Below are positions 49,781 to 61,711 of a stretch of DNA of 64,000 nt, piece after piece. The notes below the pieces were generated by a model. The model did no database searches, was not told the origin of the DNA, and saw only the letters and a program-made list of their open reading frames with translations. The stretch covers positions 33,851,194 through 33,915,193 of the forward strand of contig OV121086.1 of the NCBI GenBank assembly GCA_921293015.1, written 5' to 3'. Position 1 is the first letter of the stretch. Every line of letters starts with the position of its first letter. The DNA comes from Phorcus lineatus. Taxonomy: Eukaryota > Mollusca > Gastropoda > Trochida > Trochidae. Both the position numbers and the translations under genes were made by a program.

Positions 49781-50563
49781 GCATTGATCTCAACACCATC
49801 AAAATTGTTAACATATGATGCATTGATCTTAACACCATCCAAAATGTTAACATATGATGTATTGGTCGAAACACCACACAAATTGTTAATATATGATGCA
49901 TTGGTCTAAACACCACCCAAAATGTTAACATATGATGTATTGGTCTAAACACCATCCAAAATATTAACATATGTTGTATTGGTCTAAACATCACCCAAAT
50001 CGTTAATATATGATGCATTGGTCTCACCACCATCCAAATTGTTAACATATGATGCAGTGGTCTAAACATCACCCTTAATTGTTAACATATGTTGCATTGG
50101 TCTAAACACCACCCAAATTGTTAACATATGATGCATTGGTCTAAACACCACCTAACTTGTTAACATATGATGCAATGGTCTCAACACCACCCAAATTGTA
50201 AATATATATTGCATTGGTCTAAACACATTCCAAATTGTTAACATATGATGCATTGGTCTAAACATCACCCTTAATTGTTAACATATGATGCATTGGTCTA
50301 AACACTACCCAAACTGTTAACATATGTTGTATGCATTGGTCTAAACACCATCCAAATTGTTAACATATGATGCATTGGTCTAAACACCATCCAAATTGTT
50401 AACATATGATGCATTGGTGTAAACACCACCCAAATTGTTAACATATGTTGAATGCATTGGTATAAACACCATCCAAATTGTTAACATATGATACAATGGT
50501 TTAAACACCACCTTAATTGTTAACATATGATGCATTTTTATAAGCACCATCCAAATTGTTAAC
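49781..50563. repeat. Second 39-bp satellite, about 20 units
   Basis: The unit, seen as TTAACATATGATGCATTGG then TCTAAACACCACCCAAATTG, repeats every 39 bp (for example 49811, 49850, 49889). Small insertions occur, such as TTGTATGCATTGG and TTGAATGCATTGG. Copies are more diverged than in the 21102-24198 array, and I see no sequence similarity between the two units. A 110-codon minus-strand frame (49740-50072) encodes PMHHILTIWVVFR-type repeats; it is a by-product of the 13-codon period. Confidence 0.95.
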
Positions 50564-51495
50564 TCTTTGACTAGACATCGTCACTTGGATGCATCCATTA
50601 GAGTTTCGCCTGTTTAGGAAGAAGCATCTTTCAAAAGAATTCATAAAAATCATACATGTAAAGAATTATGTATTAATCTGTGCCTGTGGTTTCATTTACT
50701 ATATTATTATGGAGACAGAATATCTGAGTCACCTTCTACAATGGTAAATAGGTAGATTCGAACCAAGGAACCTTTTATGCATTCAAGTTTCTAATGTCTA
50801 GGTTGTTGCACCAGAACCTTGGGCGTTTGTTACATGGACAGGTTGATTGGATTTCCACCTGTCTGGACGGGACACAGGTCAACTATGTGGTCAAGTGGTC
50901 ACTTTTCACTGTCACGTCAGTTCCGATTGTAATTACTGCAGTCTCAGACCCGTCCAGTAGTCTGCGTGTTTGTGCTTGATGCTTTGCTGTCAAATCGGTC
51001 TGCTTTCCGGGATTTATGTCTCTTCATACATGTGCACTGACCAATCTAATCAGCCTACGAAATATTTTGATCCACTTACTGTAACATTTTGACTTAATCA
51101 AAAATTTTGAAAATTGTTTTAATACATGTGATGGAACAGAGACAAATGGTTAGTATAGAAATGTTGAATCTTAGATATTGTCATTTGCCTTCGTTGGACC
51201 TTTAATTTTTCAAGGATGTTGAAACTACATTCTAAGTATTTTCAAGATATACGTTAACGCAAATACAGTTTTATAGAGAAGGAAAGAGGAAACGTCTTCT
51301 CTATCATTACCAACCAAGAATATCATTTTACCCAGTATGTACGTAAATATTATGTCGTCTACACCATAAAAATCTAAAATATTGTAAAATATACACGATT
51401 TACCAATAGTTGATCTGCATAACTGTACATAAGCGGGAATATCGGAGGTATTACGTAGGCCTACAGGAAGGTAATCAGAAAACGGTATCAATAAA
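50564..51495. other. Unique DNA, a box-B-like motif only
   Basis: On the minus strand, 50752-50770 reads TTGGTTCGAATCTACC, a good Pol III box B, but no convincing box A was found. Otherwise no gene or repeat. Confidence 0.4.
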
Positions 51496-51506
51496 AAGTT
51501 TACATT
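51496..51506. repeat. LINE target-site duplication, left copy
   Basis: AAGTTTACATT, identical to 51895-51905. Confidence 0.9.
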
Positions 51507-51894
51507 ACACTCTATGACGAAACGAATAAGAAACCACTAGCAGAACGTAGATATATATCTAAATTGACTACTTTTTATAAAATGAAAAAGAATCTAGCAC
51601 CTCAATATCTTAATGACCTCCTACCAAAAACACCCATTACGAATGACTATAATCTCAGAGAAAATTCATCCGTGCGAACAATAAAGTGTAGAACGGCGAC
51701 TTATGCCAGGTTTTTTTTACCTGACACAATACAACTAATGAAGCTAAGTTGTGAATTGGACATGTGTCACTAATATGAGTTTGTATTTATTTACATGTAA
51801 CTGTATCGGAGCGGCCTTGATATAAGCTCTTCGGAGCTTGTTGGCCAATCCATTCATGTATATATATAAAAACATGAATAAATATGTTTAAATC
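51507..51894 (+). mobile_element. 5'-truncated LINE 3' end (CR1/L2-like) with 11-bp target duplication
   Basis: The insertion opens in an uninterrupted frame of 88 codons ending at TAA 51771-51773. It contains ERRYISKLTTFYKMKKNLAP, QYLNDLLP, NYDLRE-like NDYNLRE, and TIKCRTATYARFFLP. This is the familiar C-terminus of CR1/Jockey-type reverse transcriptase ORFs (RR..L..FYKi..gl.P.YL..L.P...Y.LR). The 3' UTR has a small hairpin, AGCTCTTCGGAGCTT, and ends in ATGAATAAATATG. It is bounded by identical AAGTTTACATT at 51496-51506 and 51895-51905. The open frame and exact duplication indicate a fairly recent, dead-on-arrival copy. Confidence 0.92.
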
Positions 51895-51999
51895 AAGTTT
51901 ACATTGATTCACTTTTTCTTCGTTTTTGATTCTATAGGAACATGCTGCACACACAAAGAAACACAAACATTATTTTACTTTAATTCGTACATTAAGTTT

Positions 52000-53370
52000 T
52001 CAAAAATAGATTTTCACATTTTGGTGTATAGGTAGACACATACTCATGAACTTGATATACAGCGTCTTCAAAGAAGATAACAAGAACAAATTTTAGACTT
52101 CCAATCAAAGACGTTCAAAGAAGTAATTGTACATCAAGGAAATAGCCATAGTATGTCATAAATGTTCTTATGAGTGTACGCCTCTCGTGATTGGTGTACA
52201 GTCTAGAGATGGTTGTCATTAAAGATAGCTGGCGTCAAAACAAAGGGTCCGTGCTTATTATCAAATCGTTCTCGAGGACAATCTAAAGGTCAACATTGCA
52301 CCAAAACCCGTGATTCTGTGTAGATTCTAGGCTTTTTGTAAACAAAATTGTTCTTGAACCAGTCGTAAAGCCAAAATTGTGCCCAATTTAAGACTCTGGT
52401 GTCACTGGTACACACTCCAGCAGCCACGTGTCTAAATGAGGTCAATATTTCAGCGGATTTTGATTGAGTTAGACGGTGCAACGTCTCTTATTTGACGAAA
52501 AAAGTGTAGACACTATAAGAAATTGTCAAACGTTCTTGAAGATATTCTAGTGCCCAACATTACGTTCAACGTGACCATCTTGTAAGAGTTGAATAGAATC
52601 CAGAAAGCAAATGCCTTTCTATTAGTAAGATGTCACTGAGATACAGTTGGGTGTCATTTGTGAAAAGTGAAAATTACAAATATTTCTTGAAGACAGTCTT
52701 ATGGACAAAACTGGCCAAGGGCCTACATGTCAGTGTTGTTTCATGACTATGTGTAAAATAGGAGCCCTTGTTGCAGTCTAGGTCCTCATTCAGCAATCAA
52801 AATTAGAAAAAACGTTAAACTACGTGTTTTAATATCCCATAGACTAAATTTGTTTCACCTTGAAGTCCAAAACATTTTAAAGCTAAATGTGACTGGTATA
52901 GATTATAGAAGATGCGGGTGTCATTTATCCTAACAAAATACAAAACGTTCGTATTTGCAGTCAGGCTACGGGCCTACATGAAATCTAAAATAACAACAGA
53001 TCTTCATCGTAAATCCTTGTTGAAGACAGTTAAGAGTCAAACATTGGGCCATACACAAGAGGCTAGACTAACGTGTCGTCGCTGAAAAAAGATTTCACTA
53101 AAAATGTATTGTTCAATATTTGGTATGAAATAATACAAAAAAAGGAGTCCTGTACAATATTTAATTTCAGGCTGAGGCAACTAGACTTGCCAACATTTTC
53201 TAGACTTAAGAAGGCTCCTTTAATATTTTGCTATAGGGTCTAGATGACAGACTAACAAGAGGCCTGCATACATAAGGGCCTACATGATATCTAAATACCA
53301 AAAGATTTTCTCTAAGCTCAGAGTGACTGGTAGAGAGTCTAGAGGCCGGGTGTCATTAACTAATGTAGGG
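52000..53370. repeat. Decayed tandem array, unit roughly 200-250 bp
   Basis: A recurrent block like GACTGGTA...TCTAGAG..GGGTGTCATT occurs near 52190, 52393, 52640, 52890 and 53319, that is, at steps of about 203, 247, 250 and 429 (twice 215). Further recurring words are GAAGACAGT, GGGCCTACATGA, GGTCAACATTG and AGGCTAGACTAA. Members of the family also occur singly at 5040-5240, 13724-13775 and 46070-46115. No coding frame. Confidence 0.7.
53082..53260 (+). repeat. Dispersed repeat, copy 2 (partner at 5040-5240)
   Basis: See the shared blocks described for 5040-5240; this copy forms part of the decayed array. Confidence 0.75.
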
Positions 53371-55272
53371 GGAGGAGCAAGCTAGCCTGGGTCTCATCAT
53401 GTCAATGTGGGACCCATCAACCCCCGGGCTGGAGGGGACGGGCCGTGTCCAGCACGGTATAGCGAGGGTGGGTTAGGTCCTACCTAAAAAAAAACATTAG
53501 CATTCTCGAATTTTCGATATTCATGGATGTATTTATATGCTTATACAAACCTATCACGTAGAAAACTATTTTGTCCGATTGCTTGAGGTTGAATAAAGAT
53601 TCTGGTTATCCTTAAAAAATGTAGGATATTGCAGGAATCACAGTAAAATTTGGTAAAAAATTATTATTCCTCTTACATTTTCGACCATTTGTTATGAAAG
53701 TGTATTCTGATAGAAAGAAGTGGTATCTTCATGATTTTAATATGAAAAGGAAAACACTGTGATAGCTTGAAATCATATTAGGCTTTTGGTTATCCATAAA
53801 CATTACACGATAGGTGAGACAAATGTAAATCAATCATTGTGTCCTTTAAGGGTAAACAAACATTAGCATTTTTCTTCATATTTATATATGTTTGTGATAA
53901 AATTTTGTTCTGAAAGAGGCTCATCAGTATAAAGATTGAAAACCTAAAACAGAAACATGTCTCGTATGTTAGATTGAGAACTTGAGACTTGAGGAATCCG
54001 GTTGTCATAATGCCATGTAATATGATAATCAAGGAGAATGTTAATCAATAACTACGTAGGCTGTTTCTATTCGATTAGTGATTATATTGTCAAATCATAA
54101 ATGCACTGATTGATAGTATTCAACTGCTGTGCCATTATTTACGTTAATGTACATGAAAATGTGGTTTGGATTTGTAACAAAGGTTGTTCATATACTTTAT
54201 CATTCTATATTCTATATTACTCATTAATCGACCTCTAAAGAAAAGGAACCGAAGTTGTTAGGTTGCCCTCAACCCATTATGCTGGGATTGTATTCCTGTA
54301 AATTGTTATGCTTTCCAGCAATTGATATTCTTTTTAATGATTAGAATTATTATATCAGATATGCTTAAACAAAAGCATTCTTTTCCAAATCATTGTTGAC
54401 GATGAATAATTGAAAAAGTTTTTTTTTAATAAAATCTTCTCGCATTAAAACAAAATTTACCATTCTTTCTTCCTTATACATATTTTATGGATTAAAACTT
54501 TTCACCCGAGGTTAGAACTATTCCAAAATAAGACAGACCCCTACTGTTAAAAACAAGCCGTTTTTCGAGTCCTTGCAAATTCTATAAAAATCCAAAAATC
54601 TTTTGACATGAAATTAAAAGATTAATACCAACTTTCTAACAAAGCGTTAACACGTAAAACAAAAGATGAAACACCAACGTTAAAATAATACAGGATAGTA
54701 TCGTGTAATGAAAATTGCACCCTGGTGAGAAAAGCTATCAAAACTAACGTTTCTTTGATGAAAACTCGGATTAAAGATCTAAAACACGTGGATTAGTTCG
54801 CATTTAGAAGAATGCTGATGAGAAAACAATCCTTATGGAATGAAAGGTGGGACCCCCTAGCGTTTACGGGTGGGATACTCCTTAGGGGTCTTCATTCATT
54901 AGCCCACGGGCAAATCAGGTTGAATACAGTTATGTTAACAAACATACGCGGTAGCAACGTTTATTGCAATTAGGTTTTTGATTTACAGCCATTGATACGG
55001 TGGCAGTATTTGATCTTGTCAAATTAGTTTTCATCTTTCACTTAGATGCTGGCAATTAACTTCTCGTTAGTTTCGTTTTCTGGCAGTGTCATGGGTGAGA
55101 GAGGGTTTAATTGTTGTTTTCTTCAAAGTGCCATCCTATCCTTGAATGTAACTGTAGCTGAGATTATCAGTTTTGACGTTGAATATGATTTATATCGTCG
55201 TCAAATATTATCAGACTTATGATCTAACTTCCCTTCCAATCACGAATGTCACGTGCTCTCAAATACAGTTTA
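53371..55272. other. AT-rich DNA after a small GC-rich patch
   Basis: A GC-rich stretch at 53370-53480 (GGGACCCATCAACCCCCGGG) is followed by AT-rich DNA. AAACATTAGCATT occurs at about 53497 and 53858, hinting at a further weak repeat. No gene seen. Confidence 0.45.
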
Positions 55273-55280
55273 ATTGAAAG

Positions 55281-55373
55281 TCAATCTAGTTAAAACTAGA
55301 TGTAATGATTCGTCAATAATAACAATAACTGACTTCGGGACGAATTATATTACAGCTAGTTTTAACTAGATTG
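55281..55373. mobile_element. Tiny MITE with 8-bp target duplication (hAT-like)
   Basis: Arms TCAATCTAGTTAAAACTAG...GATTCGTC and, inverted, GACGAATT...CTAGTTTTAACTAGATTG pair almost completely around a loop of about 24 bp. ATTGAAAG lies directly outside both ends (55273-55280 and 55374-55381). An 8-bp duplication is characteristic of hAT transposition. Only 93 bp, so fully dependent on a transposase made elsewhere. Confidence 0.85.
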
Positions 55374-55381
55374 ATTGAAAG

Positions 55382-56029
55382 TAGGATATGCGTAAAGTGT
55401 CCGTGTGTCTTATCCGAATATCACCTGAATGTCATAAATTGTCTTTCATTATGTGTTTTCAACATGTGCTTAAAGACTCATGAAGTTAAAATATTCACCT
55501 AGTGTTCAAATAATAATGCCATCATTATAGTACCTTCGATAAGCGCTATTTACTTGATTTGTAGTTTCTATGAAATATGGATGCCAATCTTTAATGCAAA
55601 CATATGTAAAGCATGGTTGGAGTGTTGTATCGTAATCGTGTATTGATCCTACCTGTTCTTAAATAATGATGACATGAACTTTTTCGTCATTGATTCGGGT
55701 TTTTTTTCAATTCTCAAAATGTTTTGCACTAAATTGATTCAGTAAAATGGAATCGAAGGCGACGAAAATTGTCTGCAAGAAAGCTTTCCATCATCATATG
55801 ACATTTACTTAATAGATAAATAAAGTACGTGTGCACGCGTCCTTGGCTAAACACATAACATTTGCAAATTTTATTACAAATCCTTTATTTCAATGTTTCA
55901 GTGATAACAGAAACGTTGAATCTCTCAAATTTCACTTCATCAGATGCAGGCATGCTTTCTATCACACAGCCTTGTTCGAAATGTGTTATCTACAACTAAA
56001 CTACATTTTGAAATCTTCACGAAAACCGC
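55382..56029. other. AT-rich DNA, nothing recognised
   Basis: No repeat or gene found. Confidence 0.5.
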
Positions 56030-56320
56030 AATCGTGACAACGTCTGGCACAACTTGGCAAGATTTACGCATGCGCGGAGAAGCCATCTTTTTCCACCTTC
56101 TGTCCTCTCACTTTGGGTCGTTATCTTCGAGCTACGAATTAATTAGCCGCCATTTGTGCAACACGTGCACGAACTAACTACCCTACTCCGATGCATATGC
56201 AGTTTTCCCCCTCCTCAAGTAGAAAACTGGGTTCCCGCTCTCTTCAATGTGTTTGCGATCTGGTTCTAAACAGAGCCTGCGCTAATCAAGCCAGCACGTG
56301 CGCACGTGCAAGCGCCACTA
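56030..56320. promoter_or_regulatory. Promoter-like island: NRF1-like, YY1-like and doubled CACGTG
   Basis: ACGCATGCGCG (about 56067-56077, one mismatch from NRF1) is followed by GCCATCTTTTTCC, then GCCGCCATTTGTG near 56150, CACGTGCACG at about 56162, and the 16-bp perfect palindrome GCACGTGCGCACGTGC (56294-56309) with two CACGTG boxes. A 119-codon open frame runs from 56191 to 56550, the longest non-repetitive one in the window; it has no recognisable domain and its Ser/Arg-rich start lies in the motif island, so I leave it uncalled. Confidence 0.4.
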
Positions 56321-59034
56321 ATGATTTCAGTACTGGGCTTTCCCGTTTGTCAAATAAACTTTTGGGTAGAAAAAACATCCCCAAGTCGTATATCCGCTTT
56401 GAATTCAATCGTGGTAAATTACTCCAGCTATTGCCCGTTAAAACGATACCAAAAGTACTAAAACGATCCCTTTTTCTTGCAAACGCAGATAACAACAGAA
56501 CTCTTTTAACTCCATGTGAAACCCTTGCTGAAAATACGCCTGATTTGTAGACTTTCCACAACTCTTATTAGGACACATTTCAGCATGAACCACATTTTTT
56601 CATACATCTTTAGAGAAACTTCGTTACAAATAGGTCTGTGTTCAGCTGAAAGTTGGACAGGAAGTTATGATCTCTGAAAATAAAAATATGATTAAATCAT
56701 TTGAATCTGTCAAGCGTCAAAAGAAGATATTTAACAATTTATGGATTCAAAAGGTGCTGCTTTGAAAATGAGATCATAACGTCAACAGTTGGGGTATTTA
56801 GATTAATATGTCCGCACTTTTTTCTCCCCAACTCACGCCAGAAGGCAATCGTATTATAAGCCGAATGTAGGAGTGTTTAAAATGATGTTTTATTCAGGCT
56901 AGCCGATGAATAGTTTCTTTTCAATGTTTTCTATCAGTGGTGCGAGGCTTTCAGGTGAGGACACAGGAGATTTCCATTAATTTGATTGATGAATGTATTT
57001 GTTTGAAGCCGACCAGTGGAAAATTCAAATAGATAATATTTACCCATAATAACAGCCCGTCGTTCAATGGAGCGCTTCCTTCGCAAATAATCGTACATTA
57101 AAAATACCTCTTCAGCCAGCGACAATAAAACGACTCGTCTTTGTACAGCTTACAAAGGTTCCATTCGTCAGGCTGTTTTTCTAAGCCTGAATGCTCTAAG
57201 AGAATGAAGTAAATAGAAACATTTTTCTCCTGCCTCTCATAGTAACCCCGCAACAGGTACCACAAACACATTCGGGCGCTCATACAGGATGGCCTCTGTA
57301 TTCAATCAAAAGGGTGAAATGATGAATAACGCTGATCCCCCGTTAAAGTTGAAATTCAAAAACACATTCGACTTAAATTTTCAGATACTCGGATAACCCA
57401 CATAGATGATAAGTAGAATTTTGTGAAAATACAGAAATATTTCGATGTCTACGTTACATATAAACTTGCTTGAAAACGACATTGGTACATATTTTTGTTG
57501 AAACGTCGGCTACTTTGAATAAAGAAGTTCAAAATCTGAAATATTGCCTTCACCATCCATTATTGTCTACATGTTTTCTTTGCTGTAGAATATATATGCA
57601 TGTATCCATTTTCTTATTTCCCATATCCCTTGTGATGAAAGCGCAAGAATATACCCCGAAACGTAGCGATTTTCTGATAGAGAAGTTGATGTCCAGAAAA
57701 CTTTGCTGTTCAGCCCCTTTAACTGAATAAGGAACGAAATGCTTTAAGCTCCCAACAAATCAAAACGTAACTAAATTTTTTCTCACGGCGGATGTTGCCT
57801 ACAGTTGACAAGGACGCGCAGTTAGTGAGTAACTAAACGTTAGTTTGCTACAAAAACGAACGAGCTTTACTAACCGTATGCATGGGCTACGGTTATCAAA
57901 TCTTTGAACAGTTGACTAAGATGAAACGGTTAAATGGTTGACAAGAAGCTAGATTTATGTGGCTGAATATAACAAGCCATTGAAAGTCTAGATGGAAAAG
58001 TTAACGTTAATATATGTTAATTATAACTAGGAAACGTTGGTGTGAAAAAAAAACAAAAAAAAAACAAAACAACGAAATGTTTGAATTGATAAAACGAAAC
58101 GTTTGTGTGGTGACACCATCACAACGGTTGGTTACAAGAACAAAACGTTTGCACTTTTTGCTTCACTAATAAGTGATACAATGAAGAAACAAATTGATGA
58201 CAAGATTTTTTTTTATATGACTGGAACAAGGCGTTAGTCACAAGAAATATAAACTTGTTTTTGGTTGAATGCATAGAGTGGTCAAGTAATCGGAACAGAA
58301 TAAGGAAAGTTGACATGGATAACTTTGGCACGAAGTGCGATATAATTGACAGACATAAATATTGTTCATTTACTTTAAACATGATGATTCATTGAGTCAT
58401 ATATACTCACATTCGGAAAATGAAGAACAAAGAAAGAATACTTCAAAGCAATGTTGTGAAATCATGTTGTTCAATTTACTTTTTGACTTGACACTTTTGT
58501 CCGGAAAACCATCAGCTGACAGAATATCGAAACTAAACTAGGCATCTGTCATCTCCAAATCAAAGAGATCGAATATAAAGAGGACAGCATTTTCGACTAC
58601 TCTCTGTCATCACATTGTGAAACAGGCATGTAAAATACTATTTGATGTGAGGAAAGGGACGGAAACATACAAGTATATTACATCCTATATCATAAGTGGC
58701 CAATTGATGCAATCGTCAACTGCCACTTGAGTGTCGGAAACAACGCTTGTGCTTCAAAGTGCTCCCTGTAGAAAGGGGAAACAACACACTGGATTGAATG
58801 ATTGAGGTTTTGACAAATTCTGTATCAACTGCACTTGAAAAGCATGTAATTGAAGACATAGAAAAGAAATAAAAATTACATTTAGAAACATTGTTAGGCT
58901 TTTTTTTATTCTTATGTTACGTATTCCTTTAATTCCTTGATTCTGAATAAAAATGTTTGAACGGGACAGTCAAAATAATAGAAAGTAAATGGTCTGTTTC
59001 GATGGCAACTAAACATTAGATGTCAAAATGATAA
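56321..59034. other. AT-rich DNA, no gene called
   Basis: Between 57835 and 58150 the words AACGTT, AACGGTT and AAACGTTTG recur about ten times, possibly a decayed short-period repeat. Otherwise nothing recognised. Confidence 0.45.
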
Positions 59035-59110
59035 TAAAGAATGAGTGAGATATTGTTTAACGCCGCTTTGGTAATATTTCAGCCATTAATTAATTAGTCG
59101 CGTTAGAGAG
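59035..59110 (-). mobile_element. SINE tail fragment
   Basis: GAGTGAGATATTGTTTAACG and CCGCTTTGGTAATATTTCAG follow the tail of the SINE at 27535-27861 in the same orientation. With the tRNA-like segment at 59401-59491 it may be the remains of one longer element. Confidence 0.6.
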
Positions 59111-59400
59111 CCTTAGAAGTTGACGCTTAACGTTATTAGGATACCGAAACGCTGCCATTAACAAGAAGTTGATAATTCATAAATTTCTCGTCTTCTTAAT
59201 ATTTGACGAATCGTCTCCATCATATCCTATTAGTTTGGTTTTTCAACTTGAGACAATAATAACAGTCATAAGAATCAAACTGTTCTTATTCTTAATCATC
59301 TATTCTTCTTGAATTGCAAAGTTATAAAAGATGAGAATATAAAATAGCGGTATAATTGGGATCACACTATCTGCAATAGTACAAATTCTTGTACTTTTTT

Positions 59401-59491
59401 CGGATCGAGAGCGTCGAACCCACACCCTTAAAGTCAGGCAACACCGCCAGCATTGACCATACCAATTGCTAACCAACTCGCCTACAGTGTG
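59401..59491 (-). mobile_element. tRNA-like SINE head
   Basis: On the minus strand, GTAGGCGAGTTGGTTAGCAA (box A) is followed 44 bases later by GGGTTCGACGC (box B). It resembles a tRNA with a long variable arm (Leu/Ser type) but cannot fold into an intact acceptor stem that I can see, so it is a SINE head and not a tRNA gene. Confidence 0.65.
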
Positions 59492-61399
59492 TTTCACCTT
59501 GACAATATCTTAGTTCTTTTTTAAAGGAAAAACTACATCTACCAATAGCGAAGCTCAGTTAATCATCAAGTTATTATTCGCACTGATGTTCGACAGGATT
59601 GAAACGAAGATTTCTATTCATTTCATTAATATTTCGCACATTAAAAGACATTATGAAATGGTAAACGCATTTACGGTAATAAAACAGCTTAAACGTCAAA
59701 AATACCAATTTTCAAAATCATCGTTATTTATAGTTGTTTAGAATTGCCGCAATTACAAATTCAATATTTCAGTTGATAGATTTCTAATTACTCTCCTTTT
59801 GTTCAAGTTAAAAATTAAAACTTTAAATTAAGTTTTAGAGCCTCGATTGATAGAGACCCTGCGTTATTCGACGGGATGAGTAACAGAGGGCTGAATGTAG
59901 CAGCAACGCATTGACTCTCCCATACATTCAGTATTGAACATGATTACTACGTCTTTTTATCTAACGCGAGTCATGCAGGAAATCCACTGGCTAGATTTGC
60001 AACATAATAGGTCGGCGAAATGGTTAGACAAAAAAGTCCGAGAGAAATTATCTCCCAAAAACTCGCTCAAGGAACAGAAAAAGGAAAATCTTTAATGAAA
60101 AAATCAATATTTGTTAATTTGGTTGGTAGCGAACTCGAATTAACGAAATCAGCTCGGTTCTTATGTATAGGGCTCGACGCGTGCATTTTAAATCGATAAA
60201 ATCATGAAAGAAAAAAATCATTTAAAAAGAATGTCTTTCATGCCCAATAGCGTTGCAAACACTTTTATTCCTAACTTCCCGTGTGCCCAGTGTGTGATTA
60301 CCATGGTCTAACGGTTCTTTTACGTATAGCGGCTCTCGCTAGGAGTAAATTCAGAAATCAGAAATCCAATGTGTAGTTTATCGACAAATTCAGCAGTGCA
60401 AGTGTTGCGGAAACAATCTTACTGTAGCCCGCTTTCCATTGTGAGCTGGCAGAACATACATATATTCAATGCCGCTACGACAATCGATTGCACTGCGCTT
60501 TGACAACATTGTTGCACAAATGTGTCATTGTAAGTCCCCATATACAACAGGCATTGATTATAGGAGCTGAACCTGTCATATTTCACAAACATTTATTCCA
60601 TTTCCAGGTTCAAATCTGACGTTCCGTTAATGTGGATATGCTTTCTAAGCCATCAATATTACCTCGTCAGTTGCGCGTGATTGTGATATTCAAGATCTGA
60701 AACATGACACAATCGACGGCGGTAGATTAGTGTACAGCTCATCAAGTGCAATCTATTGACATGTTTATTTTTGTTGATTTGAAATTGATATGTTAAAAAA
60801 TGATATTGACAAGAACCTTACTCGGGAATTGACTTTTAATAAAGGATTTTTAAAGACCTATAGGTCTATATATATCCCGGATTTAATCAAAAATTAAAAA
60901 AAATAACTCTACTTAAAAATAGCTTGTTTTTTTTATTTTGCTATGAAATCGTGTTTCATGAAATGAAATGTAAATGAAAATAATTCTAATTTTATATTAA
61001 CAGTAATTAGGTTAATTCTACTTTTCAGATCATGTTCACTGTCTCATTTCATCAATGAATCTTATCTTTATTCTATTTAAAAGTATACAACCAAATTAAA
61101 AAGTAGACAGAAAGGTTTAAATTAAAAGATCGGAGCTGTCGGCGTCAAACAGGTATAATCACTTCACAAGAGTGACTGAATGATATGCTATTTCAAGAGA
61201 TCATACGCCGTCCCGTAAGAAAAGTTGGGGGCCTAACTAAGATTTGAGAGACATCTTAAGTTACGCCTTCTTCCGTCAAATCATCCCCGAAGAGAAAAGG
61301 TTGGTAGTTTAGATTAAACAAATGATTTCAACTCCACTGTACCGGTGTTTAGCAGGAGGGAATTCCATGTGATCATAGTGTTTTGCATTTCAAACCTCG
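59492..61399. other. AT-rich DNA upstream of the LRIG-like promoter
   Basis: No gene or clear repeat. Somewhat less AT-rich patches at 59850-60020 and 60240-60560 could hold distal regulatory elements. Confidence 0.45.
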
Positions 61400-61711
61400 G
61401 GTGTTAATATATGCCGCACGTGACCTCGGCGGACCAATCAGCGCGCAGTTGATTTCTTTGCGGAATGTACCGAAGAAACGTGGGAGACTGTGTTCATTAC
61501 TAGATGAGCATTCACGAGATCCGTGCGTCAGATACTGCAAGAAGTGATCACGATATACACCGGCGTTACAGAGCGTTATGTTGGATATATATGTGTAAGC
61601 ATGGGTCCCGGGGGACGGGACAAGCTGAATGACCGGTGATAGGGGGTCGGTCGTAGGCCATACCCCGTTGAAGGCTGCCAACCTACTACATTATAGGCAG
61701 GCCGAGCCAAT
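61400..61711 (+). promoter_or_regulatory. Promoter and 5' UTR region of the LRIG-like gene
   Basis: The stretch just upstream of the exon is richer in G+C and CpG than its surroundings. It contains a USF/TFE3-type E-box CACGTGAC (61417-61424), a CCAAT box in a CCAATCAG context (61434-61438), and a YY1-type motif CCAATATGGCGGCC (61708-61721) that overlaps the start codon, a placement known for many TATA-less housekeeping promoters. No TATA box at a convincing distance was seen, so the transcription start is not fixed. A 102-codon open frame on the opposite strand (61373-61681) has no recognisable domain and is probably a by-product of the base composition. Confidence 0.6.

Noticed and set aside
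49740-50072. 110-codon minus frame with PMHHILTIW-type repeats
   Set aside because: By-product of the second 39-bp array.
53497-53870. Direct repeat of about 360 bp suggested by AAACATTAGCATT
   Set aside because: Similarity beyond this word is too patchy to support by eye.
56191-56550. 119-codon plus frame
   Set aside because: Longest non-repetitive frame, but no family signature; a shadow frame is open on the other strand (56286-56561). Kept as an observation only.
61373-61681. 102-codon minus frame over the promoter of the LRIG-like gene
   Set aside because: No domain, and it lies antisense to the 5' region; better explained by local composition.
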